Assembly: GCA_020847635.1 (NCBI GenBank) | Contig: JADLBQ010000049.1 | Coordinates: 1 to 64,000, forward strand | Length of the DNA stretch: 64,000 nt | Source: Bacteroidia bacterium | GTDB lineage: Bacteria > Bacteroidota > Bacteroidia > AKYH767-A > OLB10 | Reading direction: 5' to 3' | Shown here: piece after piece, positions 27,093 through 35,391 of the stretch | Layout: each line of letters begins with the position of its first letter | How positions within the stretch are numbered: the stretch's first letter is position 1 | Notes under the pieces: model-generated | What the model saw: only the letters and a program-made list of their open reading frames with translations | What the model was told of the DNA's origin: nothing | The model's database searches: none | Position numbers and translations under genes: made by a program

Positions 27093-27461
27093 CTTGGTTT
27101 GTTTTAGATTTTTATAGTCAATTCATCAGGTTAAACACTGCAGCAATACTGTATGTTTACTTTTATTTCAGTGCGAAAGTAATACCTGCGGCTGATAAAG
27201 CTCCGAATCTGTACGGATGTATTTCAGTTGCTTTTTCCTTATTTTGCAAGATTATGTTTATGGTTAAGTTTAATCCCGGAGATGATTACCTGACTTCAGC
27301 AGGCTGTCTTGTTGTTGCCAAAACAGGTATGCTCAGGCAGGAATCTGATACCAAAGCAACTTTCTTCTGGGCACTTATCTTGGAAGCGGACAAATAATTA
27401 AGAAATAATCGCAATTTCGTTCAGCAATCAAAGCCAGAGAAAATGATCAGGTAAGAACAAC
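27093..27461 (+). other. Intergenic region between fabD and the SirB1-like gene
   Basis: A 369-base gap between divergent genes. It holds one short ORF (27254-27397, listed separately) and no recognisable RNA gene, terminator, riboswitch or exact TAnnTTTG promoter. A near-match (TACTTTCG on the minus strand at about 27173-27182) may serve fabD. Confidence 0.5.
27254..27397 (+). CDS. Possible 47-residue small ORF
   Basis: A short ATG-to-TAA frame below the ORF-track limit, encoding MFMVKFNPGDDYLTSAGCLVV and on to FFWALILEADK. It sits in an otherwise empty gap on the same strand as the following SirB1-like gene. It has no ribosome-binding site, no signal peptide and no recognisable family. It may be chance or a remnant of an older gene. 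Confidence 0.2.
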   Translation: MFMVKFNPGDDYLTSAGCLVVAKTGMLRQESDTKATFFWALILEADK

Positions 27462-28361
27462 ATGAATCAATCAGCAACCGGTGAACAACAGGCACTCATA
27501 AGACTTCTTGATGATACCGATCCGGCAATTTTTCAACTAATCCGTGAAAAAATTATTTCTATCGGCAGTCCTATCATTCCGTTGCTTGAAGAAGAATGGA
27601 CACAAACTTTCAATCCTTTGGTTCAGCACCGGATCGAGCGAATCGTTCATATAATTCAGTTTAATTCCGTAAAGGAATTATTTATCAATTGGCGCGATAG
27701 CCTGATGCATGATCTGTTAGACGGACTTATTCTGGCAGCGCGCATTAATTATCCTGACCTAGATCAAAACTGGGTTAAAGACCAGATGGCTGAAATCTAT
27801 GAAGCAGCCCGGATTGAAACCTCACCGGCAAGAACGCCACATGAGAAAATACTGGCACTCAACCGGGCCATCTTTGAGCGGAATGGGTTTCGCGGCAACA
27901 CGGCTAACTTTCATTCTCCACAAAACTCTTTCATCAATACCGTCCTGGAAACCAGAAAGGGGAACCCGTTGTTGCTTGGTTCTATTTACTCACTTGCCGC
28001 TCAGCATTGCGATATTCCGGTATTTGGCGTAAACCTTCCCGAGCATTTTATTCTTGCTTACCAGGAACATAATCCGGTTCAGCTTTACGGGTATGCTTAT
28101 CCGGATGCCGATATTCTTTTTTATATCAATCCATTTTCACAAGGTGCTGTATTTGGTAAGGAAGCAGTTGACGATTTTCTTGCGAAACTGAAAATTCAGC
28201 CACAAGCTTCCTATTTTATTCCATGTAGCAACTTTGATATTCTGATCCGCTGCCTTCGTAACATCTCCCTGTCGTTTCAGAAAAGCGGTGACTATGAAAA
28301 GCAAAACGAAGTTAACCAGCTCATTCAAATCATGAACAGTTCATCAACAGCTGCTGATTAG
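27462..28361 (+). CDS. SirB1 / transglutaminase-like family protein
   Basis: A 299-residue soluble protein of the SirB1/Transglut_core2 type. The central part has the family signature: RTPHEKILALNRAIFERNGFRGN, then NSFINTVLETRKGNPLLLGSIYSLAA and VFGVNLPEHFILAY. In true transglutaminases the nucleophile is Cys; here the GNPLLLGSIY segment lacks it, as in other members of this group, so enzymatic activity is doubtful. The N-terminal ~90 residues look like a HEAT-type helical region (DPAIFQLIREKIISIGSPIIPLL). Biological role is unknown. It converges on rpsP across 44 bases. Confidence 0.8.
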   Translation: MNQSATGEQQALIRLLDDTDPAIFQLIREKIISIGSPIIPLLEEEWTQTFNPLVQHRIERIVHIIQFNSVKELFINWRDSLMHDLLDGLILAARINYPDLDQNWVKDQMAEIYEAARIETSPARTPHEKILALNRAIFERNGFRGNTANFHSPQNSFINTVLETRKGNPLLLGSIYSLAAQHCDIPVFGVNLPEHFILAYQEHNPVQLYGYAYPDADILFYINPFSQGAVFGKEAVDDFLAKLKIQPQASYFIPCSNFDILIRCLRNISLSFQKSGDYEKQNEVNQLIQIMNSSSTAAD

Positions 28362-28405
28362 AAGACGGCTAACTGGGTTGAGGGATAAGCTTATTCGGCA
28401 GCGGG

Positions 28406-28981
28406 TTACTCAGGCTGCTGGTTTTCAGGTGTTTCTTCATTGGCCTGACCTGAAGTCTCGGAAGCAGCAGCTTCTGCTTCTTTAGCTGCTTCTTTGGCAG
28501 CCTGGGCAATGGCTTCACTTTCAGCAACTCTTTTAGCAGCTATTTTTTCCCGAACCTTTTCCCGAACTTTCGATTCGAGCGCCAGATGTGATTTTTCGTC
28601 ATCCTTCATTTTATTAATGATTCCCTGGCGGTGCTGCGAGATTTTAAGATTTTTTTCCTCTTGCCAGGCCGTGAATTTGGCATTAGCTGTATCCTGTGTT
28701 ATCACTCCGCGTTTAACTCCTTCATCGAGGTACTTTTTATACAGTACGCCTTTGTATGAGAGAATGGCGCGGCAAGTATCTGAAGGCTGCGCTCCTTTAT
28801 TTAACCAGTCAAGAGCTTTTTGCTGGTCGATTTCAATGGTAGCTGGTCGCGTTCTGGGGTTATAAACTCCAATCTTCTCGATGTACTTTCCGTCTCTCGG
28901 AGCACGCGAATCTGCCACCACAATATGGTAAAAAGGCTGTAGCTTTTTACCCCTTCTTGCTAATCTGATTTTAACGGGCAT
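28406..28981 (-). CDS. rpsP: 30S ribosomal protein S16 with long C-terminal extension
   Basis: Structural protein of the small ribosomal subunit. The first ~85 residues are classical S16: MPVKIRLARRGKKLQPFYHI, VADSRAPRDGKYIEKIG and YNPRTRPATIEI. The protein is 191 residues against about 80-90 in most bacteria. The extra part is a charged, probably helical region, ending in an Ala/Glu-rich tail (AAKEAAKEAEAAASETSGQ). Such extensions are common in Bacteroidota S16. The usual rimM-trmD-rplS partners are not adjacent. Confidence 0.96.
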   Translation of the reverse strand: MPVKIRLARRGKKLQPFYHIVVADSRAPRDGKYIEKIGVYNPRTRPATIEIDQQKALDWLNKGAQPSDTCRAILSYKGVLYKKYLDEGVKRGVITQDTANAKFTAWQEEKNLKISQHRQGIINKMKDDEKSHLALESKVREKVREKIAAKRVAESEAIAQAAKEAAKEAEAAASETSGQANEETPENQQPE

Positions 28982-29041
28982 TTTTATATAATTTTAATTG
29001 TTTTGAAAGCCCTGCCGGTCTCCGCACCAGCAGTGGGGGTG

Positions 29042-29071
29042 CAAGTATAATAAAACACTTTCAGTTACAAA
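29042..29071 (-). promoter_or_regulatory. Candidate promoter of rpsP
   Basis: Minus-strand TTTG (29071-29068), 18 bases, then TATACTTG (29049-29042), one mismatch from TAnnTTTG. It lies about 60 bases upstream of the start codon. Confidence 0.45.
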
Positions 29072-29380
29072 GTAAAAAAGCATTAAAAGAAAGCAGGCCG
29101 GGATGTAACTTACAGTCCGGGAAATCAGGTTGCTTCTGCTTGCGAAATACAGCCTGAAGAGCCCCGGTCGTCTTTTAATTATATTGTGAAATAACAGGTA
29201 ATTTTTCAAATGGATGTATCATGCGGGATTTCTTAAAAATTAATAAGCATAGAAGTTAAGATCTGTGGCTAACTCAGTTAAGCCGATATCCCCTGTCAGC
29301 TTTGATGAATAGCTGTTCATTCTGTTCGGGAGCGGTTCATTCTTACCAAAGCCAAAGGATTTTCAGAACTTCATAACAAT

Positions 29381-29388
29381 TACCTTTG
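29381..29388 (+). promoter_or_regulatory. Candidate -7 box of the M48 lipoprotein gene
   Basis: TACCTTTG, an exact match to TAnnTTTG, 39 bases upstream of the ATG at 29428. It overlaps the TTG at which the track ORF begins, which argues against that start. A clear -33 TTTG is not seen. Confidence 0.5.
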
Positions 29389-29427
29389 AGCGGCCGGATA
29401 TTTGCCTCAATTGACAACATGCAAGCT

Positions 29428-30234
29428 ATGAGAAATAAAAGTTTAATCTGTTTCATATCGGTCTTGCTGATTGTGGCCTGTTCAAGGGTTCCTATCACCA
29501 ACCGCAAACAACTGAATCTATTGTCTGAAAGCACAATGATCGGCATGGCACTTACCAGTTACAGTGATTTTCTGAAAACCAACCCTCCACTGCCGGCTTC
29601 AAATCCGGAAGCTGAAATGGTGAATCGAGTGGGCATGCGGGTATCCAATGCCGTTACGGAGTACATGAAGATAAATAAAATGGCTGATCGCTTAAAGGGT
29701 TATAAATGGGAATTTAACACCGTCAATAGCAAAGAAATGAATGCCTGGTGCATGCCGGGAGGTAAGATTGTGGTTTATACGGGACTTCTTCCGGTTACCC
29801 AAAATGAAGCCGGCCTTGCGTTTGTGATGGGTCATGAAATTGCACATGCTATTGCCCGTCATGGTAATGAGCGGATGAGCCAGATGCTTGTTATGGCAAT
29901 GGGTGAGATTGCACTGGAAGTAGCTTTAGCTGACAAACCCCAGCAAACCCGTGAACTCTTCATGACTGCTTATGGAGTTGGTACAACAGTTGGCGGTATT
30001 CTCCCGTTTTCAAGATTGCACGAATCAGAAGCTGATAAAATGGGTTTAATTTTTATGGCAATGGCCGGTTATCACCCATCCGAAGCAGTTGAACTCTGGC
30101 AACGGTTTGCTAAAGCAACCGGTGGTAGCAAAATGCCCGAGTTCTTAAGTACACACCCCAGTGACCAGACCCGGATTCATGACCTGAAGGCATATCTGCC
30201 AAAAGCATTAAAATATTATCAGCCGAAGGATTAG
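29428..30234 (+). CDS. M48-family metallopeptidase lipoprotein (Oma1-like)
   Basis: A 268-residue zinc protease anchored by lipid. I start it at the ATG at 29428; the ATG at 29419 is also possible. The signal peptide ends in lipobox IVAC. The catalytic zinc motif is GHEIAHAIARHGNER near residue 140, and the third ligand is in SRLHESEADKMG near 200. This is the single-domain, periplasmic M48 type (BepA/LoiP/Oma1-like), which degrades damaged or misfolded envelope proteins. It overlaps the convergent next gene by 4 bases. Confidence 0.92.
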   Translation: MRNKSLICFISVLLIVACSRVPITNRKQLNLLSESTMIGMALTSYSDFLKTNPPLPASNPEAEMVNRVGMRVSNAVTEYMKINKMADRLKGYKWEFNTVNSKEMNAWCMPGGKIVVYTGLLPVTQNEAGLAFVMGHEIAHAIARHGNERMSQMLVMAMGEIALEVALADKPQQTRELFMTAYGVGTTVGGILPFSRLHESEADKMGLIFMAMAGYHPSEAVELWQRFAKATGGSKMPEFLSTHPSDQTRIHDLKAYLPKALKYYQPKD

Positions 30235-30662
30235 TCATAGTCAAAATCAGCAGGATTTTCAGGTTGCTGCTTCAGGTGTTGCTGAAGAGATTCAGCTTCA
30301 TCATTCTGTTCACGAAGGGTCCAATTATCGGTAGCTGATGTTTCCAGCCAGACCTTGCCGGATTTCCGGAATACCTGGGCATGAAAGCCGGTTTTCTGAA
30401 GTATTGTTCGTTCTAAGGTTTTTACTGTTAATATATCTGAAAATTCAATTGCTATAGCTTTCGGTCCGAATCCTAAAGAAGCCAGTGAAGCTGAGCCGGG
30501 AAAAATATTTTTCGATACATCCTTATCTCCTAAAAAATGGGGAGTTTTATAGAATTCGATTTTCAACAATGGGAAAACAGAAGAAAACTGTTTCTGAATT
30601 TCTTTTAAAGTCTTTTCTCTTTCAAAAAGAAGCACGTGTTTATCTGAGGCCATTACTTTCAT
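30231..30662 (-). CDS. Conserved Bacteroidota protein of unknown function
   Basis: A 143-residue soluble protein without signal peptide or membrane helix. It opens with KHVLLFEREKTLKEIQKQFSS, continues with a strand-rich middle, and has FHAQVFRKSGKVWLETSATDNWTLREQN near the C-terminus. From memory this layout recurs in small uncharacterised proteins of Chitinophagaceae and relatives, but I cannot attach a Pfam name. The downstream ends of this gene and the M48 gene overlap by 4 bases. Confidence 0.6.
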   Translation of the reverse strand: MKVMASDKHVLLFEREKTLKEIQKQFSSVFPLLKIEFYKTPHFLGDKDVSKNIFPGSASLASLGFGPKAIAIEFSDILTVKTLERTILQKTGFHAQVFRKSGKVWLETSATDNWTLREQNDEAESLQQHLKQQPENPADFDYD

Positions 30663-30707
30663 AATAATAAAATAATATTCAAATTAACGAATTTAGGTTG
30701 CCTGATT

Positions 30708-31451
30708 ATGCATAGTTATGTTAGTTTGCAGGGTGATATTAGTCAGTATTCTGCAGTGAATCCCTATCAGCACCTTTTCTTTGATCTTGACCATACGTTA
30801 TGGGATTTTGAAGCAAACTCAAATGCTGTTCTTAGTCTGCTGTATGATGAATACCAGCTTCAGATCCGGGCTGGCTTCACCAAGGAACAGTTTATCCTGG
30901 TTTACAAGCGGATTAACGGGGCCATGTGGGATGCTTTCCACCGGGGCGAGATTTCAAGAGAAGAATTGCGGTATTCCCGTTTTGGAAAAACATTCAGGCA
31001 ACTGGATTTTACATCTGCTGAACTGGAAGAACAGTTTCCGATCCGTTATCTTGAGTTGCTTCCTTCTCAGAAGCGGGTTTTCCCGGATGCTTTCCGGGTG
31101 TTAGCCTATCTGAAATCAAAATATAAACTGCACCTGATTACCAATGGTTTTGCAATTGTTCAGCGGACTAAACTCTCAGAGTCAGGACTGGGAACTTATT
31201 TTGATGTAATTGTTATTTCGGAACTCACCGGATTTAAAAAGCCTGATCGCGAGATTTTTGAGTATGCATTGGATCATGCGCAGGCTACTGCCGGAACCAG
31301 TCTTATGATTGGAGATGATCCGCTGGCCGATATCCGCGGAGCACTTGACTTTGGAATGAAAGCTGTATTCTTTAATCCCCATAAAGACAAACTGGTTCCT
31401 GAAGGAGCCATTGAAATCAATGAATTAAAGCAGCTGATGGACCTGCTCTAA
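30708..31451 (+). CDS. HAD hydrolase, YjjG-type noncanonical pyrimidine nucleotidase
   Basis: A 247-residue haloacid-dehalogenase phosphatase. Motif I is FFDLDHTLWDFE with the nucleophilic Asp near residue 26, motif II is LITNGF, the motif III Lys is in GFKKPDREIF, and motif IV is MIGDDPLADIRGA. The start of motif I and overall length match YjjG, which dephosphorylates noncanonical pyrimidine nucleotides as a housecleaning step. The ATG at 30708 gives a 19-residue leader before YQHLFFDLD; a GTG at 30756 is an alternative start. Its stop abuts the stop of the Wzi-like gene. Confidence 0.88.
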   Translation: MHSYVSLQGDISQYSAVNPYQHLFFDLDHTLWDFEANSNAVLSLLYDEYQLQIRAGFTKEQFILVYKRINGAMWDAFHRGEISREELRYSRFGKTFRQLDFTSAELEEQFPIRYLELLPSQKRVFPDAFRVLAYLKSKYKLHLITNGFAIVQRTKLSESGLGTYFDVIVISELTGFKKPDREIFEYALDHAQATAGTSLMIGDDPLADIRGALDFGMKAVFFNPHKDKLVPEGAIEINELKQLMDLL

Positions 31452-33074
31452 TCAGAAGCCGATATTTAGCCCGGCAGTGAGTGTTGTGGTTTTACCTCTC
31501 CATACGGAAGGGGTATAAGCCTGAGTATAGTCGGGATTACCACTCACATGGGATGATTCTATTCCAGCAAAGACAAAAGCATCATTTACGATTTCATACC
31601 GGAATAGAAGAGAAAGTGATTGCTGCTTCCACATGGTTTGACTTATAAACTGAAGACCCAGTCCGCTGCCACCAGTACCTAAATAGTCATAATCGGGGCC
31701 TTTACGTGCAGATGTGAAAGATGCATACAAACTAAACTGCCGGAAGGGCCTGCACCGGATTCCGAAATAAATTTCTTCGGCATTATCTCTCAGATAATGA
31801 CCCATGTTATAGTGGTTTGACTCAAAGGTGGTCGTATTTACAAAATGTTTGTAGGTAGCAGGGTTTGTTCGTGTATATTCAGCAATCAGGGTTGAGTTAA
31901 AGAGAACAGGATGGGAAAGTGCTCCGCCAAGTTTTAAACTGATAAAATTGGATGCTTTATCTGAATTAAAACGCTCTTTTGAAAACTCATCAATAAACAC
32001 TGAAGCATAGAGGTGGAGGTATTTAATATTTCTTGAACTTACCGTTAGATACATCTGGGAATTCTGCCCGGTAAAATTTCCAGAAGTGTTTGATGTGGTG
32101 TGATCAATGGATTTGAAAAAATAGACTGGAATCAGATAGCCTAATTGAAATTCATCTGAGTAAACAATTGAGTTACCAATACCAATTTGAAGATTTTTAA
32201 CGGGTTCGACTGTAAACATATTGGCAGCCAGGAATTTTTGAACAAATACTGAACGGTTCTTAACACCAGCCACATAGCTACGGGTTGTATCCAGTACATC
32301 TGAGACTAGAAAAGCATGGACATAATCAAAATACAGCCATTTTACCGGATGCATATAAAGTTTCAGACAGGGAAATGAAGGAGTTTTACCTGAAAAGATG
32401 TTAGCTCCGTGGTAGTTGGGTCCCCAGATAAAGTGATCTTTCTGAATTGAAGTATACCCCCACTTCCAGGAATAGGTAATTCCTCCTCGGGATTCGCTGT
32501 ATTCACCCTTCGGGCTGAATGGGTTCTCTTTGTATGCAGCACCCGTACGCATGTTCAGATATCCGGGCTTTTCTAACTGATAGTTTTCAAAATTATCCCT
32601 GAGGCTACCATAGATACCGATATGCGGACCTATGGTTGCAAAAAATTCTGCCCCATTCCAGCGGTGAAAAAAATTTTGATTTTCATTAGTCCAATATTGA
32701 TAACCTAATACCGGATTTAAGGTAAGGTTAAATAAGCTGTCAGAGTAATAAAGAAGGTCAAGGCGTTTTTTAAAGGCTCCCTTGGTACGGATAAGTTCCT
32801 TATTATAATCAGTTAGGTAAAAATCAAGTTCTTTTAGCTGGCGGATATTTAATAATGACCGGCTTTCATCAGCCTGTTTCAGCCAGGCGGCAATCTGCCT
32901 TCGTGAATAGGGTTTAACAGAAGTATTAATCTCTGAAATTACTTGTTGATTGGCTAGTTCATCAATAAATTCATAAACCGAAGTATTAGATACATGCACA
33001 AATACATCCTGGGCACAAAGGGGGCGGATCAGGAAAATTAAACAGAAGATTATACTGCAAGCGACAAATTTCAT
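31452..33074 (-). CDS. Capsule assembly Wzi-family outer-membrane protein
   Basis: A 540-residue outer-membrane beta-barrel. I start it at the ATG at 33074 (signal peptide MKFVACSIIFCLIFLIRPLCAQ); the track start is a TTG. After cleavage comes a helical stretch (YEFIDELANQQVISEINTSVKPYSRRQIAAWL) typical of the Wzi-like proteins of Bacteroidota, then a barrel with SYSWKWGYTSIQKDHFIWGP-like strands and a C-terminal strand TTTLTAGLNIGF. Wzi in E. coli binds capsule polymer at the surface. It is last in the polysaccharide cluster, 27 bases after the sugar transferase gene. Confidence 0.85.
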   Translation of the reverse strand: MKFVACSIIFCLIFLIRPLCAQDVFVHVSNTSVYEFIDELANQQVISEINTSVKPYSRRQIAAWLKQADESRSLLNIRQLKELDFYLTDYNKELIRTKGAFKKRLDLLYYSDSLFNLTLNPVLGYQYWTNENQNFFHRWNGAEFFATIGPHIGIYGSLRDNFENYQLEKPGYLNMRTGAAYKENPFSPKGEYSESRGGITYSWKWGYTSIQKDHFIWGPNYHGANIFSGKTPSFPCLKLYMHPVKWLYFDYVHAFLVSDVLDTTRSYVAGVKNRSVFVQKFLAANMFTVEPVKNLQIGIGNSIVYSDEFQLGYLIPVYFFKSIDHTTSNTSGNFTGQNSQMYLTVSSRNIKYLHLYASVFIDEFSKERFNSDKASNFISLKLGGALSHPVLFNSTLIAEYTRTNPATYKHFVNTTTFESNHYNMGHYLRDNAEEIYFGIRCRPFRQFSLYASFTSARKGPDYDYLGTGGSGLGLQFISQTMWKQQSLSLLFRYEIVNDAFVFAGIESSHVSGNPDYTQAYTPSVWRGKTTTLTAGLNIGF

Positions 33075-33101
33075 AAGCACTGAGTTGGTCGCCTGCAAAT
33101 A

Positions 33102-34211
33102 TCAGTTACTTCTTGCGCTTTTGATGATGATGTTTTTCAGGGCTTTAAAAAAGTATTTCACATCGGTTGTAAAAGGAGCTTTTTCATAAAGCCTGAGGTA
33201 TTTCATTTCCGAATTCATAATTTCATCAAGGGTTTTCGGAAGGTCAGCATAAAAGGGAGGAATGAGTCCGGGTTTAAACTTAGATCGTTTTTTCCGTAGC
33301 TCGGAGGAATAAAGACTAAGGTACTGCCTGCTCAGCGGCCTGACACCTACAATTTTCAAATCACCTTTGATCAGGTTATAGATCATCGGCAACTCATCAA
33401 TCCAGTATTTTCTGAATAACTTTCCTACAGTTGAAACCCTGAAATCATTTTTAAATTTTCCACCTTCCTGAAGGGAATGATGTTCGTAGACATATTGCTG
33501 CAAGTGGTCAGCAAAAGCATGCATGGTACGGAGTTTATACACATGAATGATTTTACCGTCTTTACCAATTCGCTTCATTTTGTAAATTGGACCGTAAGTG
33601 GGTTCAGGTTCAAAAGTTGGTTCATCTTTTTTCTGAGCAACAAAAAACAACCTGTTGTTAATCATTTTCTCATCCAGGATGGTAAAGCCGCATGCATAAA
33701 GGCGTCCCAGCGTTTCGGTACGTGACAACACCCGGTTTCTGCCGGCTGTAAGTTTGAAATAAATTTTACGGGTTACCGGTAGCTTTGGGAATACTCTTTT
33801 TACAATAAAATCACCATAATAAATAAAGTGAGATATGACTTTGGGATATTTATTGAGAAGCCGGATTTTCCGGCTTCCTTTTGTTTCAACACATCCGATA
33901 AAACAGCCGCCTTTAGGAAGCCTGGCATTGACCATTTCAAAGAAATAATTAATACGGAGGATGTCATTAACTTTTCCAAGGTTTACAATACAACTGGTGT
34001 TTTCAGAAGCTAAGGCATTGATGTTAAATGCATTTCTAGTAGAGACAACCAGGGTTTCAGGATCATCAATAAGGGTGTACCGATTAATAAATTTCAGGAC
34101 ATCAGCTCCAAAATGGGTCAGGATTGATTTTTTGGCATTTGTAAAAGGACTGACAGTCGGTTTACTTTTACTTTCTACAAAAACTGATTTCTGGTAAAAA
34201 TATTTAAGCAT
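33102..34211 (-). CDS. Sugar-1-phosphate transferase with soluble N-terminal domain
   Basis: A 369-residue protein. Residues about 205-369 are the bacterial sugar transferase domain: GPIYKMKRIGKDGKIIHVYKLRTMH, then FRVSTVGKLFRKYWIDELPMIYNLIKGDLKIVGVRPL, which keeps the catalytic Asp-Glu dyad and the Arg-Pro motif. Family members transfer a sugar phosphate from a nucleotide sugar to undecaprenyl phosphate. The hydrophobic re-entrant helix that normally precedes this domain is absent. The first ~200 residues look instead like part of a methyltransferase-type Rossmann domain (RLPKGGCFIGCVET; LSRTETLGRLYACGF), without an obvious SAM-binding loop. Confidence 0.82.
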   Translation of the reverse strand: MLKYFYQKSVFVESKSKPTVSPFTNAKKSILTHFGADVLKFINRYTLIDDPETLVVSTRNAFNINALASENTSCIVNLGKVNDILRINYFFEMVNARLPKGGCFIGCVETKGSRKIRLLNKYPKVISHFIYYGDFIVKRVFPKLPVTRKIYFKLTAGRNRVLSRTETLGRLYACGFTILDEKMINNRLFFVAQKKDEPTFEPEPTYGPIYKMKRIGKDGKIIHVYKLRTMHAFADHLQQYVYEHHSLQEGGKFKNDFRVSTVGKLFRKYWIDELPMIYNLIKGDLKIVGVRPLSRQYLSLYSSELRKKRSKFKPGLIPPFYADLPKTLDEIMNSEMKYLRLYEKAPFTTDVKYFFKALKNIIIKSARSN

Positions 34212-34301
34212 AGAAGGTTTCAGTCTGAATAGGTGTAGTCAGATTGGTAGAGCGGGTTAGTCAATTTTGCACTATACATCTAAAATAAGTCAGTAATTAG
34301 G

Positions 34302-34309
34302 CAAAAGTA
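34302..34309 (-). promoter_or_regulatory. Possible internal -7 box before the sugar transferase gene
   Basis: Minus-strand TACTTTTG in the 127-base gap between the DUF354 gene and the sugar transferase gene, about 90 bases upstream of the latter's ATG. A TTTG lies 12 bases further up, too close for the normal spacing. The gap suggests the cluster may be two transcripts. Confidence 0.3.
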
Positions 34310-34338
34310 TTAAGTGTCGTGCAAAAAGTCAATTGATT

Positions 34339-35391
34339 TTAACAATTTGTCACAAAATCTTGAATAATACGGTTAAGATCTTCGGTTTGGCTGTACATTT
34401 TTTCTGCACGCGCCCGGTTAATGTGTTTAGAATCTGAATTGGTTAACTGTTTCCGTACTGATTCTAACAAGAATAGGGGTTTAGCAGTAGGGATCCCAGT
34501 CGTTAGATTGAATTTATGTTCAAGTTCCTCAAGATAGCTGATTTGCCCGACAAAGTCGTTAAACCTGATTGAAGGTGTACCCATCACTGCAGCTTCAGCG
34601 GCCATAGTCTGACTGTCGCCAATATATAAATCTGCAAAATACAATGCATGGTGAATTTCCTGCGGTGCAATCTGAATACGGTAAGGTTCGAACTCCGGTT
34701 CAAGCGGCCGTTCAGAGGTTATATAAACATTTCCGGCTGGAAGGAGAATTTCTAAGAGTTTATTGGCTAACTCATCATTGATTCCTTTTTTACCTTCATC
34801 ATGGTGTGCTCCGAGATGAGCAAATCGGAGAATGAAATACTTATCCCGGTTGGCTTTCAGTTTCCGACCAATGGCTGTATCAGGAGTGAAATAATCGGGA
34901 TGGAGGTAAGCCAGTTCATGGTAACCATGATAGCCGGACTTTTTCTTATTCCACCTGCCAGCATTGCAACAGTGAGGTGCCAATATTTTCCAGGCAAAGG
35001 GATAGGCCAGTTTTGCAAAGAGCGGAACAACTTCAGCATCATCTTCATTTACAACTACTGATTTTATTCGCATTAATCTGCCCACATGAGCAATTTCAGC
35101 AGAGGTGCCAAACATAATATCAGGCCTGAACTTTCTGCAGAACTGCCAGGTCTGGAAGTTGCGGTAAAGCAGTGCAAGTGCTATTGAGAACTTGTTGTCT
35201 TTTCTTCCTTTTGGATTTATGTTAACATAATCCCAACCGGTTGACTGGACCAGATTTTCAAGAACATCTTTCTTTTTAATCAGAATAGCAACCGGGTGTT
35301 TCTCTTCTTTTAAGATTTTGATACTGTTTTTAAACAGATGAAAGTGGGCCGGGTGACCCAAGTAAAAAAGAACTCTCTTTTTTTCATTCAT
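34339..35391 (-). CDS. DUF354 protein, GT-B glycosyltransferase-like
   Basis: A 350-residue protein; I start it at the ATG at 35391 (MNEKKRVLFYLGHPAHFH), since the track start is a TTG. It shows the DUF354 pattern: an N-terminal Rossmann strand, GTSAEIAHVGRLMRIKSVVVNEDDAE, and a C-terminal nucleotide-binding half with YIGDSQTMAAEAAVMGTPSIRFN, similar to UDP-GlcNAc 2-epimerase/WecB-type GT-B folds. A role in surface glycan synthesis follows from its neighbours. Its ATG lies within the last codons of the preceding gene (8-base overlap ATGAATGA), so translation is coupled. Confidence 0.83.
   Translation of the reverse strand: MNEKKRVLFYLGHPAHFHLFKNSIKILKEEKHPVAILIKKKDVLENLVQSTGWDYVNINPKGRKDNKFSIALALLYRNFQTWQFCRKFRPDIMFGTSAEIAHVGRLMRIKSVVVNEDDAEVVPLFAKLAYPFAWKILAPHCCNAGRWNKKKSGYHGYHELAYLHPDYFTPDTAIGRKLKANRDKYFILRFAHLGAHHDEGKKGINDELANKLLEILLPAGNVYITSERPLEPEFEPYRIQIAPQEIHHALYFADLYIGDSQTMAAEAAVMGTPSIRFNDFVGQISYLEELEHKFNLTTGIPTAKPLFLLESVRKQLTNSDSKHINRARAEKMYSQTEDLNRIIQDFVTNC

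Larger units (their letters stand above)
28982..29427. other. Intergenic region between rpsP and the M48 lipoprotein gene
   Basis: A 446-base gap between divergent genes. It contains a promoter candidate for each neighbour. The track ORF 28994-29209 on the minus strand overlaps the rpsP promoter, is basic and low quality, and I do not call it. Nothing else recognisable is present. Confidence 0.5.

Noticed and set aside
28994-29209. 71-residue minus-strand ORF upstream of rpsP
   Set aside because: It overlaps the rpsP promoter candidate, has no ribosome-binding site, and its composition is not protein-like.
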